Shown one piece after another: positions 1 to 4,632 of a stretch of DNA of 5,849 nucleotides (position 1 is its first letter; each line of letters starts with the position of its first letter). Location of the stretch: NCBI GenBank assembly GCA_021730825.1, contig JAKFYO010000096.1, forward strand, positions 1 through 5,849. The letters run 5' to 3'. Origin of the DNA: Hyphomicrobiales bacterium (lineage in GTDB: Bacteria > Pseudomonadota > Alphaproteobacteria > Rhizobiales > Xanthobacteraceae). The notes beneath the pieces are model-generated. The model was given only the letters and a program-made list of their open reading frames with translations, had not been told where the DNA came from and ran no database searches. The translations under genes were made by a program, and so were the position numbers.

Positions 1-1
1 A

Positions 2-619
2 CCACTGACCGGGCTCGTGAATAATGCCGCCGGAAACTTCATCTCGCGCACGGAAGATCTTTCGCCGAACGGCTTCGACGCGGTCGCGAACATCGTGATG
101 CGCGGCACGTTCTATGTGACGCAGGCGGTCGGCAAGCGCTGGATCGCGGGCAAGCATAAAGGCAACGTGGTTTCGATCTCGGTGACGTGGGTCAGAAACG
201 GCGGCCCGTTCGTGGTGCCGTCCACCATGAGCAAGGCTGCGGTCGCGGCGATGACGACTTCGCTGGCGAGCGAATGGGGCCGCTATGGCATCCGCCTGAA
301 CGCAATCGCGCCCGGCGAAATTCCGACCGAGGGCATGAGCAAGCGGCTTAATCCCGGCGAGCAGCCCGGCGCGCGCACCGCCAAGCGCAACCCGATGGGC
401 CGCGCCGGTACGCTGGAAGAATTGCAGAATCTTGCGACCTTCCTGATGTCGCCGGGTTGCGATTGGCTCTCCGGCGAAATGATCGCGATGGACGGCGCAC
501 AGGCGCTCGCTACCGGCGGAAACTTCTACGAGCTTCGCGAGTGGGGCGACGCCGAGTGGAAGGCGGCACGCGACGCGATCGTCGCGCAGAACACCAAAGA
601 CAAGGCGCAGCGGGGCTAA
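2..619 (+). CDS. SDR family oxidoreductase, 2,4-dienoyl-CoA reductase-like (5' partial)
   Basis: The reading frame is open from base 2 and encodes LVNNAAGNF at once, so the cofactor-binding N-terminus (TGxxxGxG region) lies outside the window; the GTG at 17 is inside the domain and is not the real start. Order of motifs, numbering from that GTG codon: NNAAGNF (2-8), PSTMSK with Ser69 and Lys73, then NAIAPGEIPTEG, and a C-terminal tail GGNFYELREW. From memory this matches mitochondrial 2,4-dienoyl-CoA reductase (DECR1) closely along its length, including the SxxxK pattern used instead of the classical YxxxK. Such enzymes use NADPH to reduce 2,4-dienoyl-CoA during oxidation of unsaturated fatty acids. 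The position matching the DECR1 catalytic Tyr, 15 residues before the Lys, is Trp58 (bases 188-190). Family membership is firm; the exact substrate is inferred, and another enoyl- or ketoacyl-type SDR activity is possible. fadD lies 1.4 kb downstream on the same strand but behind a terminator. Confidence 0.92.
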   Translation, partial: PLTGLVNNAAGNFISRTEDLSPNGFDAVANIVMRGTFYVTQAVGKRWIAGKHKGNVVSISVTWVRNGGPFVVPSTMSKAAVAAMTTSLASEWGRYGIRLNAIAPGEIPTEGMSKRLNPGEQPGARTAKRNPMGRAGTLEELQNLATFLMSPGCDWLSGEMIAMDGAQALATGGNFYELREWGDAEWKAARDAIVAQNTKDKAQRG

Positions 620-624
620 GCCCC
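612..624 (+). other. GC-rich dyad over the SDR stop codon
   Basis: GGGGCT-A-AGCCCC is a perfect palindrome that contains the TAA stop. As RNA it could form a 5-bp GC stem with a 3-base loop. No T-run follows, so it is at best a weak or factor-assisted 3'-end signal. Confidence 0.3.
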
Positions 625-638
625 AACGTGGAGCCGAA

Positions 639-664
639 GGAACTTTTGGTTCCCTCACGATGTT
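639..664 (+). promoter_or_regulatory. candidate general-stress (EcfG/RpoE2-type) promoter
   Basis: GGAAC at 639-643 is followed after 19 bases by TT (663-664), within a TGTT. This fits the alphaproteobacterial general stress sigma factor pattern GGAAC-N18/19-TT (preferred -10 core CGTT, one mismatch here). It sits 65 bases upstream of the ATG at 730 on the same strand, which leaves a leader of about 60 bases. GGAAC is also the left arm of a small dyad with GTTCC at 648-652. The motif is short and can arise by chance, so this is a candidate only. Confidence 0.38.
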
Positions 665-729
665 GAGAAGCATCGGCCCTGACGCTCCGGCTCGCGCCGG
701 GGAAGGGTCTATATTTGGGAGAGAACCTT

Positions 730-1062
730 ATGCGCCGCGCATTGATTGCGGCCGGCATCATGCTTTCGACTGCGAGCTTTGTGTCGGCTACCCCGCTTAC
801 TTCCATTGCCCCCGAACTGAACTACACGCCGATCGAGCGTGTGCAGGCTGCCCAACCGAAGAAGGAAGAGACCGTTACCCAGAAGGTGAAACGCACCTGG
901 CGTAACTGGACCACACCTTCGCACTCGTTCTGCGTCCGTTGCCCGATCCCGATTCCTCTGACGGCGAAGGTCTGCACCGCCAAGGGCAAGACCGTCGATG
1001 AAGCGCGATCGGTCTGCGTGCAGCAGAACCCGCTTTGCTACGTGCAGGCAGGCAAGTGCTGA
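730..1062 (+). CDS. small secreted six-cysteine protein, function unknown
   Basis: 110 residues. The ATG at 730 is chosen because GGGAGAG (717-723) sits 6 bases upstream; an in-frame TTG at 715 would place the Shine-Dalgarno inside the gene. The N-terminus is a typical signal peptide: MRR, a hydrophobic stretch to about residue 19, and a likely signal peptidase I site after VSA (residue 20). A charged, Lys-rich linker (about 41-57) follows. The C-terminal half carries six cysteines at 68, 71, 82, 96, 103 and 110, the last being the final residue, so up to three disulfides could form in the periplasm; the first pair is CVRC. A PIPIP run follows that pair. I recall similar small hypothetical proteins with a KVKRTW motif in Hyphomicrobiales, unverified, and know no function. 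It is monocistronic: a candidate stress promoter lies upstream and a strong terminator downstream. Confidence 0.82.
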   Translation: MRRALIAAGIMLSTASFVSATPLTSIAPELNYTPIERVQAAQPKKEETVTQKVKRTWRNWTTPSHSFCVRCPIPIPLTAKVCTAKGKTVDEARSVCVQQNPLCYVQAGKC

Positions 1063-1082
1063 CCGGCTGAATTTCTGACGAG

Positions 1083-1116
1083 AAAGCCCCGCGGGAAGTC
1101 GCGGGGCTTTTTCTTT
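1083..1116 (+). terminator. strong intrinsic terminator
   Basis: An 11-bp perfect stem, AAAGCCCCGCG (1083-1093) pairing with CGCGGGGCTTT (1100-1110), has a 6-base loop GGAAGT and ends in TTTTTCTTT (1108-1116). It begins 20 bases after the stop of the six-cysteine protein gene. The A-rich left flank gives some capacity in the reverse direction, but no minus-strand gene ends here. Confidence 0.93.
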
Positions 1117-1127
1117 ATGTTCGTGCC

Positions 1128-1430
1128 ATGCGCAAAGGGATTCTCGCAGCGGCAGTCGTTCTTTTGTCCGAGCAGCATGCCGCCGCCGCGTCCTGCAAGG
1201 CTGGCGAGACGGTCACGCTGGAGGGTGAGATTATCATCCCGCCGGTGATGGATCGTGGCGAATGGTTCTGGCCGGGCAAGTTCGCGGAAGTCCCCTGCAA
1301 GGTGATGACGCTTAAGGGGAAGGGCGCGCTTCCCGCCGAATGCGTGGTCGGAAAAAGAATGACTTTGACGGGAAGGGTGATTGAGGATGGAGTGCTGATC
1401 TTAGACGTAGCGAAGGTAAGTTGTTTTTGA
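1128..1430 (+). CDS. small exported protein, possibly OB-fold-like, function unknown
   Basis: 100 residues. The ATG at 1128 is the only start in this frame that keeps the signal peptide: MRKG, a hydrophobic core at 5-13, and an Ala-rich stretch ending AAAAS before Cys23. Cleavage by signal peptidase I near residue 21 or 22 is likely; AASC is a poor lipobox, so a lipoprotein is less likely. The mature part has four cysteines (23, 57, 72, 99) and alternating short beta-like segments (GETVTLEGEI, MTLKGKG, KRMTLTGRV, GVLILDVAKV). The two V/M-TL-x-G repeats suggest a small OB-fold-like barrel; this is inference from pattern, not a recognised family. No Shine-Dalgarno precedes the ATG, which lies 11 bases after the upstream terminator's T-run. 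The gene is followed one base later by the DUF1330 gene, so the two are probably co-transcribed. Confidence 0.75.
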   Translation: MRKGILAAAVVLLSEQHAAAASCKAGETVTLEGEIIIPPVMDRGEWFWPGKFAEVPCKVMTLKGKGALPAECVVGKRMTLTGRVIEDGVLILDVAKVSCF

Positions 1431-1431
1431 G

Positions 1432-1869
1432 ATGACCCCCCACATCGACCCCACCAAAGAAATCTTCGCTGCTTTTCGCGAGAACAATCGCGAAGGGCCA
1501 ATCCAGATGCTGAACCTCGTGCAGTTGCGCGCGGTTGCGAACTATCCGGACGGAAGAAAAGCGACGGGTGCCGAGGCCTATGCCGCCTATGGCCGCGAGA
1601 GCGGGCCGGTGTTCGAGCGCCTCGGCGGGAAAATTATCTGGCAGGGCAAGTTCGAATTGATGCTGATCGGTCCGCAAAGCGAGCGCTGGGATCATTGCTT
1701 CATCGCGCAATATCCGAGTGTCGCGGCTTTCGTCGAAATGGTCCGCGATCCGGTCTATCGCGAGGCGGTGAAGCACCGGCAGGCTGCCGTTCAAGACAGC
1801 CGCCTGATCCGCTGCGCGCCCGCGAAAGCCGGCCGCGGCTTCGGCGAACTGCCTGAAGCCTCCCGGTAA
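1432..1869 (+). CDS. DUF1330 domain protein
   Basis: 145 residues. The DUF1330 domain (small ferredoxin-like alpha/beta fold, usually a dimer of the dimeric alpha-beta barrel type) spans about residues 23-130: the opening strand PIQMLNLVQLR, then TGAEAYAAYG, GPVFERLGGKIIWQG, WDHCFIAQYPS and AFVEMVRDPVYREAVKHR, all typical landmarks. The family has no settled biochemical role; an enzymatic or small-molecule-binding function is only inferred from the fold. The protein is cytoplasmic, with no signal peptide. The ATG at 1432 lies one base after the TGA of the exported protein gene, which points to translational coupling; GAAGG at 1412-1416 is the nearest purine run and is far for a Shine-Dalgarno. 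The residues after about 130 (AKAGRGFGEL onward) are an extra tail. No terminator with a T-run follows the stop. Confidence 0.88.
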   Translation: MTPHIDPTKEIFAAFRENNREGPIQMLNLVQLRAVANYPDGRKATGAEAYAAYGRESGPVFERLGGKIIWQGKFELMLIGPQSERWDHCFIAQYPSVAAFVEMVRDPVYREAVKHRQAAVQDSRLIRCAPAKAGRGFGELPEASR

Positions 1870-1896
1870 TTCTGCGGCAAAGCCAAGCCTTTGATG

Positions 1897-1952
1897 CCGT
1901 TACGGTAATAACCGCCTTGGGATCCCGCTTGCGCATAAAGCTGCCGTAACGG
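1897..1952. promoter_or_regulatory. paired 9-bp palindromes upstream of fadD (candidate operator)
   Basis: CCGTTACGG (1897-1905) and CCGTAACGG (1944-1952) are exact reverse complements of each other. Each is also self-complementary around a central T or A, and each is preceded by TG. Their centres are 47 bases apart. Between them lies the palindrome GGGATCCC (1919-1926). The pair could be two binding sites for a dimeric regulator of fadD, or the arms of a 9-bp stem in a leader RNA. No known operator consensus is recognised, and no clear -35/-10 pair was found in this 166-base gap. Confidence 0.4.
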
Positions 1953-2020
1953 ACGCTTCATTTTACGGCTCGCCTTTGGTATTCGTCGGGCAAGCAAGAA
2001 AAAACAAAACTGTAATTCCG

Positions 2021-2028
2021 GGAGGGAG
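2021..2028 (+). promoter_or_regulatory. ribosome binding site fixing the GTG start of fadD
   Basis: GGAGGGAG ends 7 bases before GTG 2036. This supports a GTG start, which also gives the MEKIWLKKYP N-terminus that lines up with E. coli FadD (MKKVWLNRYP). Confidence 0.85.
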
Positions 2029-2035
2029 TTAAGCC

Positions 2036-3733
2036 GTGGAAAAAATCTGGCTCAAGAAATATCCGAAGGGTGTCGCGCCTGAAATCAATGCCGATGCCTA
2101 TACTTCGCTCGTGCAGGTACTCGAAGAGAGCTTCGTCAAGTATCGCGACCGCAAAGCCTTCATCTCAATGGATAAGGCGCTGACCTACGGCGACGTCGAT
2201 ACGAATTCGACGGCGCTCGGCGCTTATCTCCAGTCGCTCGGCCTGAAGAAGGGCGACCGCGTCGCCGTGATGATGCCGAACGTGCTGCAATATCCGGTCG
2301 CGATTTCCGGCATCCTGCGCGCGGGGTACACGGTCGTTAACGTGAACCCGCTCTATACGCCGCGCGAACTCGAACATCAGCTCAACGACTCCGGCGCATC
2401 CGCGATCGTCATTCTCGAAAACTTCGCGTCCACGCTCGAGAAAGTGCTCTCGAAGACCAAGAGCGTGAAGCACGTGATCTTGGCCAACATGGGCGACATG
2501 CTCGGCTTCAAGGGCACGATCGTGAACTTCGTCGTGCGCAAGGTGAAGAAGCTGGTGCCGGCCTATAGCCTTCCGACCGCCGTGCAGTTCAACGCCGCAC
2601 TCTCGAAGGGCAAGGGTCTGTCGCTCACCAAGCAGCAGCTCGGTCCGCAGGACGTCGCCTTCCTGCAATACACGGGCGGCACGACCGGCGTCTCGAAGGG
2701 TGCAACGCTGACGCACCGCAACGTGATCGCGAACATCTTGCAGAACGATGCGTGGTTGCAGCCGGTGCTCGAGAAAGAACCGAAGGTCGAGCAGTTGATG
2801 ATTTTGACGGCGCTGCCGCTCTATCACATCTTCGCGCTCACCGCGTGCTTCTTCCTTGGCGTGCGTGCAGGCGCATGTTGCCTTTTGATCGCAAACCCGC
2901 GCGATCTGCCGGCGCTGATCAAGGAATTGCAGAAGTACAAGGTCACGACCTTCCCGGCGGTGAACACGCTTTACAATGCGCTCTTGAACCATCCGGACTT
3001 CGGCAAGATCGACTGGAAGATGCTGAAAGTCGCGAACGGCGGCGGCATGGCCGTGCAGAAAGCGGTTGCCGACAAGTGGCTCGCCGCAACGGGCGCGCCG
3101 ATCCTCGAAGGCTACGGCCTCTCGGAAACGGCGCCGGTGCTTACTTGCAATCCGGGCGATAACACCGCGTTCAACGGCTCGATTGGACTTCCTGTCCCGT
3201 CCACGTTGATTTCGATCCGCGACGAGGAAGGCAAGGAATTGCCGCTCGGAGAAGTCGGCGAAATCACTGCCAAGGGCCCGCAGGTAATGGCCGGCTACTG
3301 GCAGCGTCCGGAAGAGACCGCGAAGGTAATGACCTCGGATGGCTTCTTCCGCACCGGCGACATCGGCCGCATCGATAACGACGGCTACGTCTATATCGTG
3401 GATCGCAAGAAGGACATGGTGAACGTCTCCGGCTTCAACGTTTATCCGAACGAAGTCGAAGGCGTGATGGCGATGCATCCGGGCGTACTCGAATGCGCGG
3501 TCATCGGCGTTCCCGATGCGAATTCGGGCGAGGCCGTGAAACTGTTCGTCGTGAAGAAAGACCCGAACCTCACCGAACAGGAACTGATGAAGTTCGCAGC
3601 CGAGCAACTCACCGGCTACAAGAAGCCGAAATATATCGAATTCCGCTCCGATCTGCCGAAGACCAACGTCGGCAAGATTCTGCGGCGTGAATTGCGCGAC
3701 ATGGACAAGCAGGCTTCCACCAAAGCCGCGTAA
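2036..3733 (+). CDS. fadD: long-chain fatty acid--CoA ligase FadD
   Basis: 565 residues, close to the 561 of E. coli FadD and similar to it from end to end as recalled. It activates long-chain fatty acids to acyl-CoA using ATP and CoA through an acyl-adenylate, at the inner face of the cytoplasmic membrane, as the entry step of beta-oxidation. Motifs of the ANL adenylating superfamily are intact: NVNPLYTPRELEHQLNDSGA (102-121), P-loop YTGGTTGVSKG (212-222), PLYHIFALT (261-269), EGYGLSET (358-365), the FACS signature from DGFFRTGD (435-442) to DRKKD (456-460), GFNVYPNEVE (466-475), and PKTNVGKILRRE (541-552) with the catalytic Lys547. The start is GTG with a strong Shine-Dalgarno. A pair of palindromes upstream may be an operator, and an intrinsic terminator follows, so the gene looks monocistronic. 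Nothing is missing or truncated. A different chain-length preference is possible, but the fadD assignment is strong. Confidence 0.97.
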   Translation: MEKIWLKKYPKGVAPEINADAYTSLVQVLEESFVKYRDRKAFISMDKALTYGDVDTNSTALGAYLQSLGLKKGDRVAVMMPNVLQYPVAISGILRAGYTVVNVNPLYTPRELEHQLNDSGASAIVILENFASTLEKVLSKTKSVKHVILANMGDMLGFKGTIVNFVVRKVKKLVPAYSLPTAVQFNAALSKGKGLSLTKQQLGPQDVAFLQYTGGTTGVSKGATLTHRNVIANILQNDAWLQPVLEKEPKVEQLMILTALPLYHIFALTACFFLGVRAGACCLLIANPRDLPALIKELQKYKVTTFPAVNTLYNALLNHPDFGKIDWKMLKVANGGGMAVQKAVADKWLAATGAPILEGYGLSETAPVLTCNPGDNTAFNGSIGLPVPSTLISIRDEEGKELPLGEVGEITAKGPQVMAGYWQRPEETAKVMTSDGFFRTGDIGRIDNDGYVYIVDRKKDMVNVSGFNVYPNEVEGVMAMHPGVLECAVIGVPDANSGEAVKLFVVKKDPNLTEQELMKFAAEQLTGYKKPKYIEFRSDLPKTNVGKILRRELRDMDKQASTKAA

Positions 3734-3761
3734 TTTTTTCGCGACTGCGAGATAAAAACAG

Positions 3762-3791
3762 ACCGCCGGAGGGAAATCTCCGGCGGTTTTT
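3762..3791 (+). terminator. intrinsic terminator of fadD
   Basis: ACCGCCGGAG (3762-3771) pairs perfectly with CTCCGGCGGT (3778-3787) around the loop GGAAAT, and TTTTT (3787-3791) follows. It lies 28 bases after the fadD stop. No minus-strand gene ends here, so it serves fadD. Confidence 0.93.
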
Positions 3792-3915
3792 CATTGTTAC
3801 ATTTCGTTCAGGAAGGCGGCTCTTTCCCGCCGTAATATGACCCCGCAATGGTGCGGTTCCTGTCGCACTGCCTTCACCTGACCCGCTTACGAACCGCCGT
3901 GAAACGGAAGAAAGC

Positions 3916-3923
3916 GGAGGAGG
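3916..3923 (+). promoter_or_regulatory. ribosome binding site deciding the start at 3929
   Basis: GGAGGAGG lies 5 bases before ATG 3929. It selects this start over the in-frame ATG at 3848, which has no purine-rich sequence in front of it and would add 27 residues (MVRFLSHCLHLTRLRTAVKR and so on) with no domain character. Confidence 0.8.
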
Positions 3924-3928
3924 AAACC

Positions 3929-4147
3929 ATGGGTAACGTGATGTTCGAGTGCCCGGTCACCGGCGAAGCGATCCCGACCGGCCTGCGCGCGGAGCGCGAG
4001 AAATTCTATTCGTCGCCGGTATTCTTTTCGCGGAGCTATTGCCCGCATTGCGACCGCGATCACGAGTGGTTCGCTGGCGACGCCTGGGTCGAGGACAACG
4101 AGCGCCGTGTGCCCCGCTTTGAAGCGGTGGCGGTCGCCGCCGAATAA
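3929..4147 (+). CDS. small zinc-ribbon-like protein
   Basis: 72 residues from ATG 3929. It opens with MFECPVTGEAIPTGL (Cys8, then a CPxTG knuckle) and has a second knuckle CPHCDRDHEW (Cys38, Cys41, with His40 and His45 close by). From memory, small alphaproteobacterial proteins share this layout: CPxTGxxIxTG, a spacer of about 25 residues, CPxCxxxHxW, then an acidic-aromatic tail such as DAWVED. Only three cysteines are present, so a bound zinc would need a histidine, most likely His45, as fourth ligand; this is inference. No signal peptide or membrane segment is seen. Its role is unknown; nucleic-acid or protein binding is the usual guess for zinc ribbons. The upstream gap after the fadD terminator holds TAATAT at 3833-3838, a possible -10 without a good -35. 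Its stop abuts the stop of the convergent minus-strand gene. Confidence 0.82.
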   Translation: MGNVMFECPVTGEAIPTGLRAEREKFYSSPVFFSRSYCPHCDRDHEWFAGDAWVEDNERRVPRFEAVAVAAE

Positions 4148-4375
4148 TCAGCCGTTTTGCTGCGAGCTGCTGCCGTCCTGCTGGGGTTCGTCATCGGTCC
4201 ACCAATGGCGGATCGGCGGGTCGTCTGAGCGCACACGGGGGATCTCGTAGAGGTTGTCCGCGTCGCCATAAGGGCGATCGCCGGGCTGGTTCACGTTCGG
4301 ATTGCGCAGGTCGTCACGATTTTCGCTACGCGAATCCGCTGCTGCCGAAATATGGTTTTCTTGTTCGTTTTTCAT
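4148..4375 (-). CDS. small acidic, probably disordered protein, function unknown
   Basis: 75 residues, ATG at 4375-4373. GGAGAG (4388-4383 on this strand) lies 7 bases before the start, good support for a real gene. The sequence is strongly hydrophilic: 16 Asp/Glu against 8 Lys/Arg, many Asn, Gln, Ser and Pro, and almost no hydrophobic stretch apart from NLYEIP and RHWW. It should be soluble, cytoplasmic and largely disordered, ending in a Gln/Ser-rich tail (PQQDGSSSQQNG). I recognise no family. Upstream are GGAAC motifs of general-stress type; small hydrophilic proteins are often stress-induced, so a protective or regulatory role is a guess. Its stop codon (4150-4148) directly follows the stop of the convergent zinc-ribbon gene, with no base between and no terminator for either. 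Confidence 0.78.
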   Translation of the reverse strand: MKNEQENHISAAADSRSENRDDLRNPNVNQPGDRPYGDADNLYEIPRVRSDDPPIRHWWTDDEPQQDGSSSQQNG

Positions 4376-4476
4376 TTCACGTCTCTCCAGTCACTTTCGC
4401 CGCCGGAGATCTCAGGTCCGTTGGCGTTGCGAGGTACTATTTGGTCGATAACCCCCGGATACCACCGGAGTTCCAT
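4372..4476 (-). CDS. possible 34-codon ORF coupled by ATGA to the acidic-protein gene
   Basis: From ATG 4476-4474 the frame reads MELRWYPGVI to ESDWRDVK, 34 residues, and stops at TGA 4374-4372. That TGA shares ATGA with the start of the 75-residue gene, the usual geometry of translational coupling. The frame is open further upstream to about 4601 but has no better ATG; a GTG at about 4509 would give a longer product. No clear Shine-Dalgarno precedes the ATG, and the acidic-protein gene has its own. It may be a leader peptide, part of a decayed gene, or chance. Confidence 0.25.
   Translation of the reverse strand: MELRWYPGVIDQIVPRNANGPEISGGESDWRDVK
4450..4474 (-). promoter_or_regulatory. candidate general-stress promoter, proximal
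   Basis: On the minus strand GGAAC (4474-4470) is followed after 18 bases by TT (4451-4450), within a GGTT. This fits GGAAC-N18/19-TT. It lies 74 bases upstream of the ATG of the 75-residue acidic protein, nearly the same spacing as the motif ahead of the six-cysteine gene. It overlaps the start of the possible 34-codon ORF; if the promoter is real, that ORF would not be translated from this transcript. Confidence 0.35.
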
Positions 4477-4534
4477 GCCACTAGCGATTGGGAGAGTAGT
4501 TCCCCTCACATCCTCACGCAGTATACGGGCAGAT

Positions 4535-4559
4535 AATGCAATGGTCCGCCGGGCGTTCC
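4535..4559 (-). promoter_or_regulatory. candidate general-stress promoter, distal
   Basis: On the minus strand GGAAC (4559-4555) is followed after 18 bases by TT (4536-4535), within a CATT. The match to CGTT has one mismatch. It would give a leader of about 150 bases ahead of the acidic-protein gene and would include the possible 34-codon ORF. It is an alternative to, or a partner of, the proximal motif. Confidence 0.28.
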
Positions 4560-4632
4560 GTGGTTCCCGCCGATTTGAATTAAAATCGCCCGCAGATGGC
4601 TAACAAAGGCTCAAGGCGTGGCCTGAAGGCCG

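Larger units (their letters stand above)
4376..4632. other. 257-base gap between the two minus-strand genes
   Basis: Base composition looks less GC-rich here than in the flanking genes. It holds four minus-strand GGAAC pentamers (plus-strand GTTCC at 4470-4474, 4499-4503, 4555-4559 and 4563-4567), the possible small ORF at 4372-4476, and a 6-bp dyad CGATTT/AAATCG (4571-4576 with 4583-4588, loop GAATTA). GGCC-TTCA-GGCC just after the M23 stop could form a short hairpin on the minus strand but has no T-run. I see no convincing terminator for the M23 gene and no tRNA or small RNA. Confidence 0.5.

Noticed and set aside
686..700. Small hairpin CCGGC-TCGC-GCCGG in the leader of the six-cysteine gene
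   Set aside because: A 5-bp GC stem is common by chance in GC-rich DNA, and no T-run or other riboswitch-like structure accompanies it.
715..729. TTG start five codons upstream for the six-cysteine gene
   Set aside because: The Shine-Dalgarno GGGAGAG overlaps these codons and serves the ATG at 730, which gives a proper signal peptide.
2165..3607. 480-codon open frame on the minus strand inside fadD
   Set aside because: It lies fully antisense to a well-supported fadD, is rich in His, Arg, Val and Asp as expected from the reverse of GC-rich codons, and shows no domain.
3848..3928. Upstream in-frame ATG for the zinc-ribbon gene
   Set aside because: There is no Shine-Dalgarno in front of it, whereas GGAGGAGG stands right before ATG 3929; the extra residues have no domain character.
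4352..4603. 83-codon plus-strand frame starting MVFLFVFHFT
   Set aside because: It starts inside the minus-strand acidic-protein gene, has no ribosome binding site and resembles no family; the minus-strand reading is better supported.
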